Counted from the first letter of the stretch, positions 7,553 to 15,653 are shown. The stretch is 64,000 nt of DNA from a virus (IMGVR_UViG_3300028045_001344:62001-126000); one strand, 5' to 3'. Translations and numbers: made by a program. The notes: a model not told the origin generated them from the letters alone.

Positions 7553-8545
7553 TCACATCATCTTCTTTCGATTATCAATCTCTTCTTTGATGATTTCTTG
7601 TAGTCTTTCTTTAGAAATTGACATAAGGTTGCGTGATTCTGCGACGGGAGGTTGACCAACGGGATCTTCTTCAGGTTTTCCCCAGGGAGGACTAACATCA
7701 ACATGTCCCTTCTCAAGAGCATTTACTGCGGCTGGAATATCAGGTTCATCGATTACTGGCATATCAGGTCTTGCTGGTGCCCAACTTGGAGTTGACATAT
7801 TAATGCCGCCAAGATTATTAACCATTTTTGTAACCGCAGACTCAACTGCATCTTCACCTTGTTTGCCTGTCCAATCTTGTAAGAGCTTCATTACTTGTTC
7901 CGGGGTTCGTCCTTGCCATCCCTTGAAGGTGTCTGGTACTGTGTCTTGACTGATTCCTCCCTTTGCCATTGATGTTAACATATCTCTAATAGGTTTTTCC
8001 TTAAATTGTTCAAAACCGCCCGAAGCTGGTTTCCCTTTCATCACTTGAAACTGACCCTTTGTCATCGCATTTAAAACCGCAACAAGTTGTTCACCTGGAA
8101 AGTCAACATCATAACCACCAACCGATTGAGATGGATCAACCATCGCTGTAGCAATCCATCTATGATGTCCATCCATGATATATTTATCACTACTAATGAA
8201 AGCGCCAAGATCGCCGCCCGGTTCCATTTTACTTGTAGGATCGATCATATGTAAAACAAATGTCATGGCTTTACCAATATTCATGCTAGATTGAGAAGGA
8301 CTTAAATCTTGAACTGCTGCCACTCCGCTTGGTTTGTAATCCACATTAATTTCGTCATCGGCAGGATCTTGATCAAACTTTGAATGACCATGAGTTACGG
8401 CAACTTCAGCCGCAGCGGGATCTACATCAGATAATTTCATCGGGAAGCGTGCTGGATCAAACTCGTCGGGGTTTGCTTTTTCTCCTAATAGATCTTCCGT
8501 TTCTTCTTTGATCATTCGTTCTAAATCTTCTCGTGATAGTTTCAT
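7553..8545 (-). CDS. ParB/sulfiredoxin-like domain protein with leader-type helices at both ends
   Basis: A 330-residue protein. The N terminus MKLSREDLERMIKEE belongs to the leader type shared with proteins starting at 18691 and 18943, and L20-G21-E22 is a possible protease site. The central part, about residues 65-165, ends a strand with YIMDGHHRWIATAM, the DGHHRW signature of ParB/Srx-like (ParBc_2-type) domains; such domains include nucleases, CTPases and ATPases, so the activity here is open. A Pro-rich linker leads to a C-terminal helix, SISKERLQEIIKEE, that repeats the leader pattern. It lies 4 bp downstream of the S80 protease gene, has an AGGAGA ribosome site, and fits an internal head protein that may be delivered with DNA. 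Confidence 0.7.
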   Translation of the reverse strand: MKLSREDLERMIKEETEDLLGEKANPDEFDPARFPMKLSDVDPAAAEVAVTHGHSKFDQDPADDEINVDYKPSGVAAVQDLSPSQSSMNIGKAMTFVLHMIDPTSKMEPGGDLGAFISSDKYIMDGHHRWIATAMVDPSQSVGGYDVDFPGEQLVAVLNAMTKGQFQVMKGKPASGGFEQFKEKPIRDMLTSMAKGGISQDTVPDTFKGWQGRTPEQVMKLLQDWTGKQGEDAVESAVTKMVNNLGGINMSTPSWAPARPDMPVIDEPDIPAAVNALEKGHVDVSPPWGKPEEDPVGQPPVAESRNLMSISKERLQEIIKEEIDNRKKMM

Positions 8546-8549
8546 CTCT

Positions 8550-9149
8550 TTAGTCTCCTATAATATCGTTCAGTATTCTATTGATTCGATCAGCCTTTGA
8601 ATATGGTTGTTTTATTCTTGATTCGGTAAGGCTCATAAATGCACCTTGCGTTGAGGGTTCAGAAACTATATCAAAACATATCAACTGAAGATCTTCTTCT
8701 ACAATCGTTTTCCCTTGGCTTTCGTGAACAGACCCCAAAGCCCGAGACGAAATCCCTAAAGTAACCCCGTCGTTTACTAGAGATTCTAAAATTTTTCCTG
8801 CTGGTGTAGATAATACTTTAATTTTTCCCTTCAAGTCTTTACCTTCCCACCACAAATCAGTAACCATGTGAGAAGCATTTTTAAGATTGACAACTGAATC
8901 TTCTGGATGGTCTAATTCTCCACAAGCCCGGTTCTCCTTGACTGTCTTCATATAGTTTTTGACTTCTCTTTCCAGAACTAGTTTAGGATAGACACGACCA
9001 TTACCGTTTTGCTCATCTACTCTCTGCATAATTCCTGATAAGAAAGTTGCGCCATTCTTAACTTGTATCTTTTCCGCCTCTGTTAATAAATCTTCACAGA
9101 CTCCGCCCGCGCACAATTCATAATATTCTCTAAGAAGGTACTTGCTCAT
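8550..9149 (-). CDS. 21: Prohead core protease, gp21-like (peptidase family S80)
   Basis: Matures the prohead by cutting core and shell proteins at (L/I)-x-E sites. The 199 residues align with T4 gp21: RVYPKLVLEREVKNY (T4 has RLYPKRILEKAVKDY), GELDHPED with the catalytic His near residue 80 (T4 GELNHP), DLWWEGKDLKGKI (T4 DMWWKGNDVYGRA), and GISSRALGS near residues 131-139 with the nucleophilic Ser (T4 GVSSRGLGS). Its own N-terminal segment carries L22-T23-E24|A25, a plausible autoprocessing site. Position between portal and scaffold matches T4 order. It follows the FtsZ-like gene by 4 bp. Identification is firm. Confidence 0.93.
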   Translation of the reverse strand: MSKYLLREYYELCAGGVCEDLLTEAEKIQVKNGATFLSGIMQRVDEQNGNGRVYPKLVLEREVKNYMKTVKENRACGELDHPEDSVVNLKNASHMVTDLWWEGKDLKGKIKVLSTPAGKILESLVNDGVTLGISSRALGSVHESQGKTIVEEDLQLICFDIVSEPSTQGAFMSLTESRIKQPYSKADRINRILNDIIGD

Positions 9150-9153
9150 TTTA

Positions 9154-10362
9154 TTATCTCCCGTCTAATCCATTCACCGACAAGACCGCAACAAGCCCTG
9201 GTAAGTTCTCTTTGATATATACCCCAGAAAACAAGGTTTCGCACCTTCCACCGACATAAGACACGGCTGCGTCTAAGTGTTTGCTAATCTCTGGATCTGT
9301 TGCCATTTCCGGTGTAATAATTAGTAGCATCGTTCCTGTAACGGACTTGCCTTTAGGCATGGGACATGGAGAACGCTTAATACAATTTTGATAAATAGCT
9401 GCGCCAAGTTTAGGATCTGCTGGATTTGCTATCATAGTCGAGCCCAAAAACATTCTTCCCTCGGTAGCCAAGCAACGCCCAAGATCTTTTGAATCAAAGG
9501 TTTGAACATAAGACTTTTCCGAAGCTAGTTTTAAAACTTGATGAAACAACTTAGCAAATGTAGAATTCGCTACGGGATACATATTTAGGATACCAACCTT
9601 TCCGCGAAGCAATTGTGTCTGTCTCTCGTTATCAATAAGAATATGAGGATGTGGTGCTACATCATTAGCTAGGGAGAGCGCATTTTTAGAGATAGTGTGG
9701 TTAAGAGATTCTTGCGCCGTGGGCCAAGATATAATATAAACCACTTTACCTTCACCCTGCACCGAACTAAGATACCGCTCGAACACTTCATGAAGTTCTA
9801 CGCAGGAACTTCCGGTTCCTCCGCCTCCGCCAGCTAAAACAAAAATCCAATCCACTTTTCCAAGTTTGGTACGAATAGCGTCTTCAACAACCGCACTGTT
9901 TTCACTAAACACTTTCTTTCCATAAGCGACATTTTTGGCTACGCCATCAGCGTCAGGAATAAGAATTAAGTGGTCCGCGTCTACACCTTCCGGCTGATCC
10001 TTTTCAGTAGTATTGAGAAGTAGTGTTTTATTAAATCCTAAATCTAAAAAAGCTTTGGCTAGTTTTCCACCAGCACCACCAACACCAATAAAGGCACAGT
10101 TTAAAGCAGACACCGCTTCATTCTCGGGAAGTTGCTCATCATGCTGAATTGTGATTTCCTCACCATAGTGCTCAATAAACCCAAAGTCTTCGGCATCAAA
10201 AGTTTCAAAAGAGGTGCTAGTCACTGGCTCATCATTTGGTAAACTAAAAGCATCTGCTTCTGTGATTAATTCCTCTTTTACTTCTTCTTCCGGTTTTGTT
10301 TCTTCAATTTCACCAGCAGTAATTTCTTCGTCTACATCTGGTTCTTGCTCGTCGTCGATCAT
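9154..10362 (-). CDS. FtsZ/tubulin-superfamily GTPase in the head gene cluster
   Basis: A 402-residue protein. Residues 1-85 are an unusual acidic extension. From about 88 the FtsZ/tubulin GTPase fold follows: FIGVGGAGGKLA (FtsZ IGVGGGGGNA), the glycine-rich nucleotide loop AGGGGGTGSS near 175-184 (tubulin signature), ILIDNERQ near 235 (FtsZ PNDRL region), and FDSKDL near 285-290, which I align with the FtsZ T7 loop VDFADV; both acidic residues are kept, so GTP hydrolysis on polymerisation is plausible. Known phage members are PhuZ, which positions heads or a phage nucleus, and plasmid-type TubZ. Here the gene sits between core genes and the protease, so a role in head assembly, head positioning or as a structural protein are all possible. 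It could also be a non-polymerising relative. Confidence 0.8.
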   Translation of the reverse strand: MIDDEQEPDVDEEITAGEIEETKPEEEVKEELITEADAFSLPNDEPVTSTSFETFDAEDFGFIEHYGEEITIQHDEQLPENEAVSALNCAFIGVGGAGGKLAKAFLDLGFNKTLLLNTTEKDQPEGVDADHLILIPDADGVAKNVAYGKKVFSENSAVVEDAIRTKLGKVDWIFVLAGGGGGTGSSCVELHEVFERYLSSVQGEGKVVYIISWPTAQESLNHTISKNALSLANDVAPHPHILIDNERQTQLLRGKVGILNMYPVANSTFAKLFHQVLKLASEKSYVQTFDSKDLGRCLATEGRMFLGSTMIANPADPKLGAAIYQNCIKRSPCPMPKGKSVTGTMLLIITPEMATDPEISKHLDAAVSYVGGRCETLFSGVYIKENLPGLVAVLSVNGLDGR

Positions 10363-10365
10363 TTC

Positions 10366-10479
10366 TTATCTCCATTCATTATAAAAAGCGGGCGCAACCC
10401 GCGTGACTATGCATCCTGATTTGCATCGACGCACTGGTCGAAGCATACGAGATTTGCTTGTCCATAGATTTTCTAACAT
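10366..10479 (-). CDS. Possible 37-aa basic Cys protein (contains a hairpin)
   Basis: A short reading frame that fills the gap exactly. Its ATG at 10479 overlaps the upstream stop (TAATG) and its stop lies 3 bp before the FtsZ-like start codon. The product is basic with a CKSGC motif (RRCKSGCIVTRVAPAF). The fit to both neighbours argues for a real gene or a translational coupler. Against it, the region also contains a terminator-like hairpin and there is no length or domain support. Confidence 0.4.
   Translation of the reverse strand: MLENLWTSKSRMLRPVRRCKSGCIVTRVAPAFYNEWR
10383..10402 (-). terminator. Rho-independent terminator-like hairpin upstream of the FtsZ-like gene
   Basis: On the minus strand GCGGG-TTGCG-CCCGC forms a perfect 5-bp GC stem with a 5-nt loop, followed directly by TTTTTA. 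It lies inside the possible 37-aa gene, between the small membrane protein gene and the FtsZ-like gene, so it would separate or attenuate transcription between portal-side and protease-side head genes. The short stem suggests partial termination. Confidence 0.6.
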
Positions 10480-10772
10480 TATTTTTCACCCCACATTTTA
10501 AAGTTTATTCCTTGATCTCCAAAGATCATGTTTCCAATATATGAAGTTCCAGAACTCACGCACCCCAAAATAAGTGCCGTGGTTATGGAATATTCATAAG
10601 TAAATAGTTCTGTTTGTCCGTTTATCGCCCACAAAAACCATCCGACATGAAACCCTATACACATGGGACAATGAAACAAATGATATGATGGTCTGATTTT
10701 GTCAAATATTTTAGCATACACTAAGAGTTGCGTTAAGCCATAAGCGGCTAAAACAAAATATACTAGGCTCAT
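10479..10772 (-). CDS. Small membrane protein with CPMC motif
   Basis: A 97-residue protein with about three membrane segments (SLVYFVLAAYGLTQLLVY, IGFHVGWFLWAI, TTALILGCVSSGTSYIG). HCPMCIGFHVGW at about residues 34-45 resembles the C-x-x-C-x-G-F/W motif of the DUF1360 membrane family. I chose ATG at 10772 because it overlaps the upstream stop as ATGA; the alternative at 10799 would use TTG. It is encoded among head genes, where T4 has no membrane protein, so its role is unclear; anchoring of prohead assembly at the inner membrane or a redox/metal function via the two Cys are guesses. Confidence 0.65.
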   Translation of the reverse strand: MSLVYFVLAAYGLTQLLVYAKIFDKIRPSYHLFHCPMCIGFHVGWFLWAINGQTELFTYEYSITTALILGCVSSGTSYIGNMIFGDQGINFKMWGEK

Positions 10773-11329
10773 GAATAATAGCCGGAATAATATGTCCAAG
10801 GATTATTTGGGTTGATTGAGCCCTTGTCTGGTGACTCAGGAACTTCCCCTAATACAGTCGAATCCTCTGCGTCGGGCTCCGTATACCAATCATCAATTTC
10901 TTCTTCGTATCTTTCTTCTGCTTCAAACTTTGGTCTTTCTTGTTCTATGAATTGATAAGTAGAAAGAAGCACGACTTGTGTAGCATCTACACCCTCGTCA
11001 ATGGCTTCAGGATAGCTCCCCTGAATGCTCGCATATACATCACCCGCATGGACTGATGATCTTTCGACGACGCCTTTTTGTGACAGGAAATTGAAATAAT
11101 TATTTTGAATCTGGTAGATTTCATCACTCATTTCATTTTTTGGAAATGTAATAATCTTCTTGTTTGCGTGGTCAATAACAATATCCAAGTCCTTATGATC
11201 CAAAACCATAATTTTTCCATCAACGGTCTTACGAGCAATCAAAGAAATCTGTGGGTGTGTTTCACTTTCTTCTTTGATTTCTTCTGCGCTCAAGGCATCA
11301 GGAGTAACATTTATTTTAATTGACGCCAT
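10769..11329 (-). CDS. Head-cluster protein of unknown function
   Basis: A 186-residue protein, moderately acidic, beginning ASIKINVTPDALSAEEIKEE. The middle has short beta-like strands (KIMVLDHKDLDIVID, KKIITFPKNEM) and a helix (DEIYQIQNNYFNFL). The C-terminal third is acidic (RYEEEIDDWYTEPDAE) and ends in an aromatic tail (NPWTYYSGYYS). It occupies the slot between portal and protease where T4 has the small core proteins gp67 and gp68, so a core or chaperone role is possible, but I see no sequence match. It overlaps both neighbours by a few bases, indicating coupled translation. Confidence 0.6.
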   Translation of the reverse strand: MASIKINVTPDALSAEEIKEESETHPQISLIARKTVDGKIMVLDHKDLDIVIDHANKKIITFPKNEMSDEIYQIQNNYFNFLSQKGVVERSSVHAGDVYASIQGSYPEAIDEGVDATQVVLLSTYQFIEQERPKFEAEERYEEEIDDWYTEPDAEDSTVLGEVPESPDKGSINPNNPWTYYSGYYS

Positions 11330-12152
11330 CGGATTTTATCTCATGTATCAAGCCTTGTACCTTGATCACTTTTTGTATCATTTCCTTTTTTGGTTCTTCA
11401 TTTTTAAATTCTTCTAAGGATTCTATTATGGCTTGAACCTTTTTTGTCATAGCCGCATCACTTATAATTTCTTCCATCATTAAAGATTTTTTCAAATCCT
11501 TTTTCAGTCTAGATATCTCCTCGTTCAAATATAACTTTAGACGAAGACCGTTGTCCACAAAGGAAGAAACAAATTTAGATAATAGTTCCTTCTGTTCTTT
11601 CAGGAGTTCACCAGAGTATTCAGCATTAAACTTTTTAGTAAAAGTCTTATATACCAAGTTGTCAATAGGAACCATTTGATCTTTGTCTTTAGCTTCAGAT
11701 AAGATCATTCCTTTTATGATCTGATTCTCTAATAGAACTTTTGTTTTTATGGTACTGCGTTGATTAAAGATTTGATAAATAGTAGCAAGAGATTTATAGT
11801 TAGGAACAAAATTATTGAAAGTGTCTTCTGGAAGCATTTTCTTGATTTTGCGAACTAGTTTATTTTGTTCCGATAATAGTCGTTTCTTATCAATAACCTC
11901 TCTCTGCTTAAGCACTTCCGATAATATTCTCTCTGCCGTGCGAGGGTGAGCATTTTGAGTTTTTGTCAGCGAATGATATAGTTTCAATTCTTGATGGAGA
12001 GAAGTATCAAACCTAAAAGATTCTTTTATCAGAGAGGCTATTTGTGTTTTGGAACTCTCATCTTTTTTCAAGATTGCTTTTGTTAATTCTATAACCAGAG
12101 CCTCATATAAAAAGGCACTATTCTTTTTCTTGTTGTGTTTAAATTTTACCAT
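11316..12152 (-). CDS. Helical portal-adjacent protein, possible head-core component
   Basis: A 278-residue, basic, almost entirely helical protein beginning VKFKHNKKKNSAFLYEALVIELTKAI, an N-terminal pattern I associate with a family found next to the portal gene in marine T4-like phages. The rest is Lys/Glu-rich with heptad-like helices (SRLKKDLKKSLMMEEI, IIESLEEFKNEEPKKEMIQKVIKV). I set the start at ATG 12152, which has a GGAGAAAAG site and overlaps the portal stop by 14 bp. No catalytic motif is visible. Its location suggests prohead initiation or core assembly with the portal; the function is unproven. Confidence 0.62.
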   Translation of the reverse strand: MVKFKHNKKKNSAFLYEALVIELTKAILKKDESSKTQIASLIKESFRFDTSLHQELKLYHSLTKTQNAHPRTAERILSEVLKQREVIDKKRLLSEQNKLVRKIKKMLPEDTFNNFVPNYKSLATIYQIFNQRSTIKTKVLLENQIIKGMILSEAKDKDQMVPIDNLVYKTFTKKFNAEYSGELLKEQKELLSKFVSSFVDNGLRLKLYLNEEISRLKKDLKKSLMMEEIISDAAMTKKVQAIIESLEEFKNEEPKKEMIQKVIKVQGLIHEIKSDGVN

Positions 12153-14061
12153 TTTTTGCTTCTTCTCTTTTCTCCAAATTCTCAATAATTTGTTGGATTT
12201 CTCTACTATTACTTAAAACTTCGTTTTCTACCTTGGAGTCCTCAGTATAATTAGTTTCGGTATTTTCCTTTATCCCTTTGTATTGTTGCTTAAATCCATC
12301 AAGACCTGGGAAAACATTTCTTTGTGTATTCTTTCCCATCTCGGAAGCCACTTTCCCCATCATGTTTTTTCTTCTTCCGGCTTCTTCTCGATCATCATGT
12401 TTTTCTGGGATGTATGCTTTTCCTTTATCCTTTGGTGTATGGTGGGGCTTTGGGTTTTGAGTTCTCCACTTCATATCATTGCGCTTCCCCGGTTCAGCCA
12501 ATAACGTTTCGTCTTCGCCGCTGTCTTCATCATCCCCGAGGTCATCACCGAGGTCATCACCGAGGTCATCACCACCAAGGTCATCACCAAAGTCGTCGCC
12601 GCCTTCTGCGTCTCCGCCTTCTTCAGCGGTGCCCTCAAGCATGGCTTCAAATCTCTTGTCATAAAACATTTCGCGCTGGTTGCGAACAATTTCTTCATCG
12701 GATAGATTGAGAAGATTTTTTGCTACCCATTGTTTACTAAAGTATCCTTCAGTCGCAGCACCAGCAATTTCGAATTTTGTTCTCCAATGCTCTAATTCCT
12801 GAAGTTCAGCAATTTTAGAAGGGCTATTGAGATGTAATTTAAAAGATAATAAATCCTTTCCTTTGAAGCCTAGTGTATACAAATGAACAACCGCAATCTT
12901 TTCCAGTTCTGATACCACACTTCTTTGAAGCCTTTGTATTGTTCTGGCAAAACGCACATCCTTTTGTGCAAGGGTAGTTTTTTCGTCACCACCTTCATCT
13001 GATTGCGTAAGGTATGATGGTGGGACTTTCAACGCAGAAAATAGTTTATCACGCAAATATTTTACATCGTCCACATCACCCGTGTAAGTTCCGCCTGGAA
13101 GACTTTCAACTCTCGTATTAGAAGCTCCTCCGCGAACAGGGATAAAATAATCTTCATCGGTGCTCATGGGGTTGTAGCGCAAATCAACACGACCAGTTTG
13201 AGAATCAATAACTTGATTTCTTTTCATCTGTGTTACAATGCGTTGCATATGCTGTTCAATTTCCTTTTCAGGAATTCCACCAACATCCACATAAAAAACA
13301 CGTCGCTCGGGTGAGCGCACAACACGATAAGCCATCATCGCATCTTCTAATAGTTGTAGTTGTCTCCAAATGCGTCGGCAAGGCTCCAAAACAGAAGTTC
13401 CATAAGGAGCATATTTATCGTTTCCTAAAATTCGGAAATGTCCTATTTGCCAATTCTCAAAAGTAAGGCCACCACTGTTCCATTGGAATTGAACATAGTT
13501 GGGGTTTGTTTTATCTTCACCCTCCATTCTTTCTACTTCCATAGACGGAAGTCCAATGACGTTGGTGATTCCCAATTCTTCGTTAATATCAAGATATAGA
13601 AACATATCCCCAAATTTGCACATTGATCGACACCATCCAAAAATATTAAACTCAATATTCAAAACATCATAAAACAGTTGTGATAATATCTCTTTGATTT
13701 CTTCGTTGGGACAATTGATTAGAAGTAGTTTTTGAATTGCTGACGATGTGGTCATTTCATCTGCATAGATGTCTAACCCTGAAGCAATCTCGGGCATGTA
13801 TTCCATTTGATCAAAATCAATATATCGCTCCGCTCGGTTGACGTTTTGATATGCGGCTGTTCTAAAATTATCAAAAGGATTATGAGTTTGCTTTTTAAAG
13901 CTCAAGCCACCAGGAGATGTAAAACTATATTTATTCAACTGACGACGCTTAAGCTGACGTGGGTTTTGCTTTCGCCGATCAGTAATAGGACCAGATAAGA
14001 GTCTAGTTAGTGCGCGGTACAATGGGTTCTGATCATTGTTGGGGTTTCTTTTATTTTCCAT
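12139..14061 (-). CDS. 20: Portal vertex protein, gp20-like
   Basis: Forms the dodecameric ring through which DNA is packaged and to which the tail joins. The 640 residues contain the gp20 core: YIDFDQMEYMPEIASGLDIYADE near residue 85, FGWCRSMCKFGDMFLYLDI near 145, EPCRRIWRQLQLLEDAMMAYRVVRSPERRVFYVDVGG near 230-270, and VKYLRDKLFSALKVPPSYL near 335. These match the T4-type portal in order and spacing. The C-terminal region, from about 485, is a low-complexity acidic tail with repeated GDDL units, followed by a basic stretch; T4 gp20 (524 aa) lacks this. The terminase gene is 3 bp upstream. Identification is firm. Confidence 0.92.
   Translation of the reverse strand: MENKRNPNNDQNPLYRALTRLLSGPITDRRKQNPRQLKRRQLNKYSFTSPGGLSFKKQTHNPFDNFRTAAYQNVNRAERYIDFDQMEYMPEIASGLDIYADEMTTSSAIQKLLLINCPNEEIKEILSQLFYDVLNIEFNIFGWCRSMCKFGDMFLYLDINEELGITNVIGLPSMEVERMEGEDKTNPNYVQFQWNSGGLTFENWQIGHFRILGNDKYAPYGTSVLEPCRRIWRQLQLLEDAMMAYRVVRSPERRVFYVDVGGIPEKEIEQHMQRIVTQMKRNQVIDSQTGRVDLRYNPMSTDEDYFIPVRGGASNTRVESLPGGTYTGDVDDVKYLRDKLFSALKVPPSYLTQSDEGGDEKTTLAQKDVRFARTIQRLQRSVVSELEKIAVVHLYTLGFKGKDLLSFKLHLNSPSKIAELQELEHWRTKFEIAGAATEGYFSKQWVAKNLLNLSDEEIVRNQREMFYDKRFEAMLEGTAEEGGDAEGGDDFGDDLGGDDLGDDLGDDLGDDEDSGEDETLLAEPGKRNDMKWRTQNPKPHHTPKDKGKAYIPEKHDDREEAGRRKNMMGKVASEMGKNTQRNVFPGLDGFKQQYKGIKENTETNYTEDSKVENEVLSNSREIQQIIENLEKREEAKNGKI
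12538..12588 (-). repeat. 12-bp tandem repeat coding the portal GDDL tail
   Basis: Three perfect tandem copies of a 12-bp unit (plus strand GAGGTCATCACC, 12538-12573) followed by a 15-bp variant. They encode repeated Gly-Asp-Asp-Leu in the acidic portal tail. Slippage at this repeat would change tail length in frame. Confidence 0.9.
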
Positions 14062-14063
14062 TT

Positions 14064-15653
14064 CTATCCTTTTATAATCCAGCCGAAGTCTTCATAAAGT
14101 TTTTTAGCTTCTTGTATTCTATCACTACTTTCCACACTTTTGTAGCCGGTCATGCCGGGTATTGTAGTATTTAGTTTTGTGTTTGATACAATCATCGCGT
14201 TCAGTGTTGCCCTCTTAAATTGTAAGTCGCGGGTATTCTCCTGTAAGACCGTATCTCTAATCCAACAAGTTATAGCCAGAGCCATAACTAGGTCGTCATT
14301 ATAGCTTCGCTGTGCTTCTGGTCTTCCGTTTCTCCATACAAATGTTTTTAGTTCTTGATAAGTCCTCTCCGAATTTATAGTAATTAGTTCGTTGCGAACG
14401 AATTCTTCTAACTTGGCGACGATGAGCGGTCGTGTCTTTTGTGAAGTGGTGAAGCCTGGAACAGAGTTAGAAATTTGCTCGGCTTCATATTGTTCAATAT
14501 ATTGATGAGTTCCTTTAGTAGAATAATATAAATTTGGATAACCGGCATCAATGAGTTTTTCCAATACCGAGAAACCGATATTGTTGTTTTCAACAACCAG
14601 CATCGCATTTCCATATTCTTTTCCAGCATCAAATAAAATCCTCGCAAACAAATCAGTCGTAGGTTTGCCTCGATATTCGGCAACCTGAACCATCGTGTTT
14701 GTATTAAAAATGTGAAACACTGAATAATCAGCGCCGTCGCCTCGTGAAACATCACCAACTAATAGATACTTGTTATCTGGATCATATTGTTCCCAGATCC
14801 AAAAGTTTCTATCAAAACCTGTTTGGTGTTCTGGACTGCGACAAGCTAGTGCCATCTTATTTAAATTATCCGGGTGAATAACTGTTTCGCCTGAAGCATT
14901 AAAGTTGCACTCATACTCTTGTGCAACTTTACGGCGCGAAAGGTTTCTAGTTGTTTCATCGAACCAGGCTTGATCTCTTTCCGGGTGTAATGTCCAATGA
15001 AGGATCGTGGGGTGAAAATCATTTTCGCCAGCTTGGGCAGAAACATAAGTTTTATGAAACCAGTTGCCCACCCCATTAGGAGAAGACAAGGCAATACAAC
15101 GGCCGCCCGCTGCCATTGTAGGTTGAAGTGCTGTCCATAATTCACTGAAGCCATCGATATGGGCGGCTTCGTCAATTACTAACAATGAGAGTGCTTCAGA
15201 GCGACCAGCATCAGCCGAAGTGGACGTTGCTTTAATTTCAGAACCGTTACTCAAAACAAATGATGAACGATTATCAATGGCAATTTTGGCGATCTGATCA
15301 AACCAAGGAGGTAATAATTTGATCATCGCTTTTACTTTTTTTACAAGGTTGGCTGCTGTGCTAAATTTCGTTGCAATAACAAGAACATTTTTATCACGAT
15401 GAAAAAGAAGCATCCACGAAACATATGCGGCTGTAATTGTTGAAATACCCATTTGACGGGATTTTAAAATAACGTTGTTACGGTAGTCATTAAACTTCTG
15501 TAAAAGATCTTTTTGGAAGTCCCAGGTCTTAAATGCAATTTGACCACGTTGAGGGTGGGCAATCTTACAATAATTGTCTATAAAATAAACTGGATCTTTG
15601 CCGCACTTAACAAGTTCTCGGACAAGTTCTTTTTTGGAAAGATACTGAGACAT
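14064..15653 (-). CDS. 17: Terminase large subunit, gp17-like
   Basis: The packaging motor ATPase and headful nuclease. In 529 residues: the N-terminal ATPase with Walker A-like KSRQMGIST (64-72), Walker B LLVIDEAAHI (157-166, D161 and E162), and SPNGVGNWFHKTY as the coupling region; then the RNase H-like nuclease with LLVGDVSRGDGADY near 297-310, MLVVENNNIG near 350, and NDDLVMALAI near 450, which supply the acidic metal ligands. I chose ATG at 15653; a TTG two codons earlier is less likely. The portal follows after 3 bp; in T4 the sheath and tube genes (18, 19) come between, and here they are absent. Identification is firm. Confidence 0.94.
   Translation of the reverse strand: MSQYLSKKELVRELVKCGKDPVYFIDNYCKIAHPQRGQIAFKTWDFQKDLLQKFNDYRNNVILKSRQMGISTITAAYVSWMLLFHRDKNVLVIATKFSTAANLVKKVKAMIKLLPPWFDQIAKIAIDNRSSFVLSNGSEIKATSTSADAGRSEALSLLVIDEAAHIDGFSELWTALQPTMAAGGRCIALSSPNGVGNWFHKTYVSAQAGENDFHPTILHWTLHPERDQAWFDETTRNLSRRKVAQEYECNFNASGETVIHPDNLNKMALACRSPEHQTGFDRNFWIWEQYDPDNKYLLVGDVSRGDGADYSVFHIFNTNTMVQVAEYRGKPTTDLFARILFDAGKEYGNAMLVVENNNIGFSVLEKLIDAGYPNLYYSTKGTHQYIEQYEAEQISNSVPGFTTSQKTRPLIVAKLEEFVRNELITINSERTYQELKTFVWRNGRPEAQRSYNDDLVMALAITCWIRDTVLQENTRDLQFKRATLNAMIVSNTKLNTTIPGMTGYKSVESSDRIQEAKKLYEDFGWIIKG

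Noticed and set aside
11766-11775. Copies of the ATAAATAG core inside genes (also near 9390, 16630, 23663 and 59527)
   Set aside because: They are inside coding sequence, far from the next start codon, and such AT-rich words are expected by chance. I kept only the copies 20-31 nt before starts.
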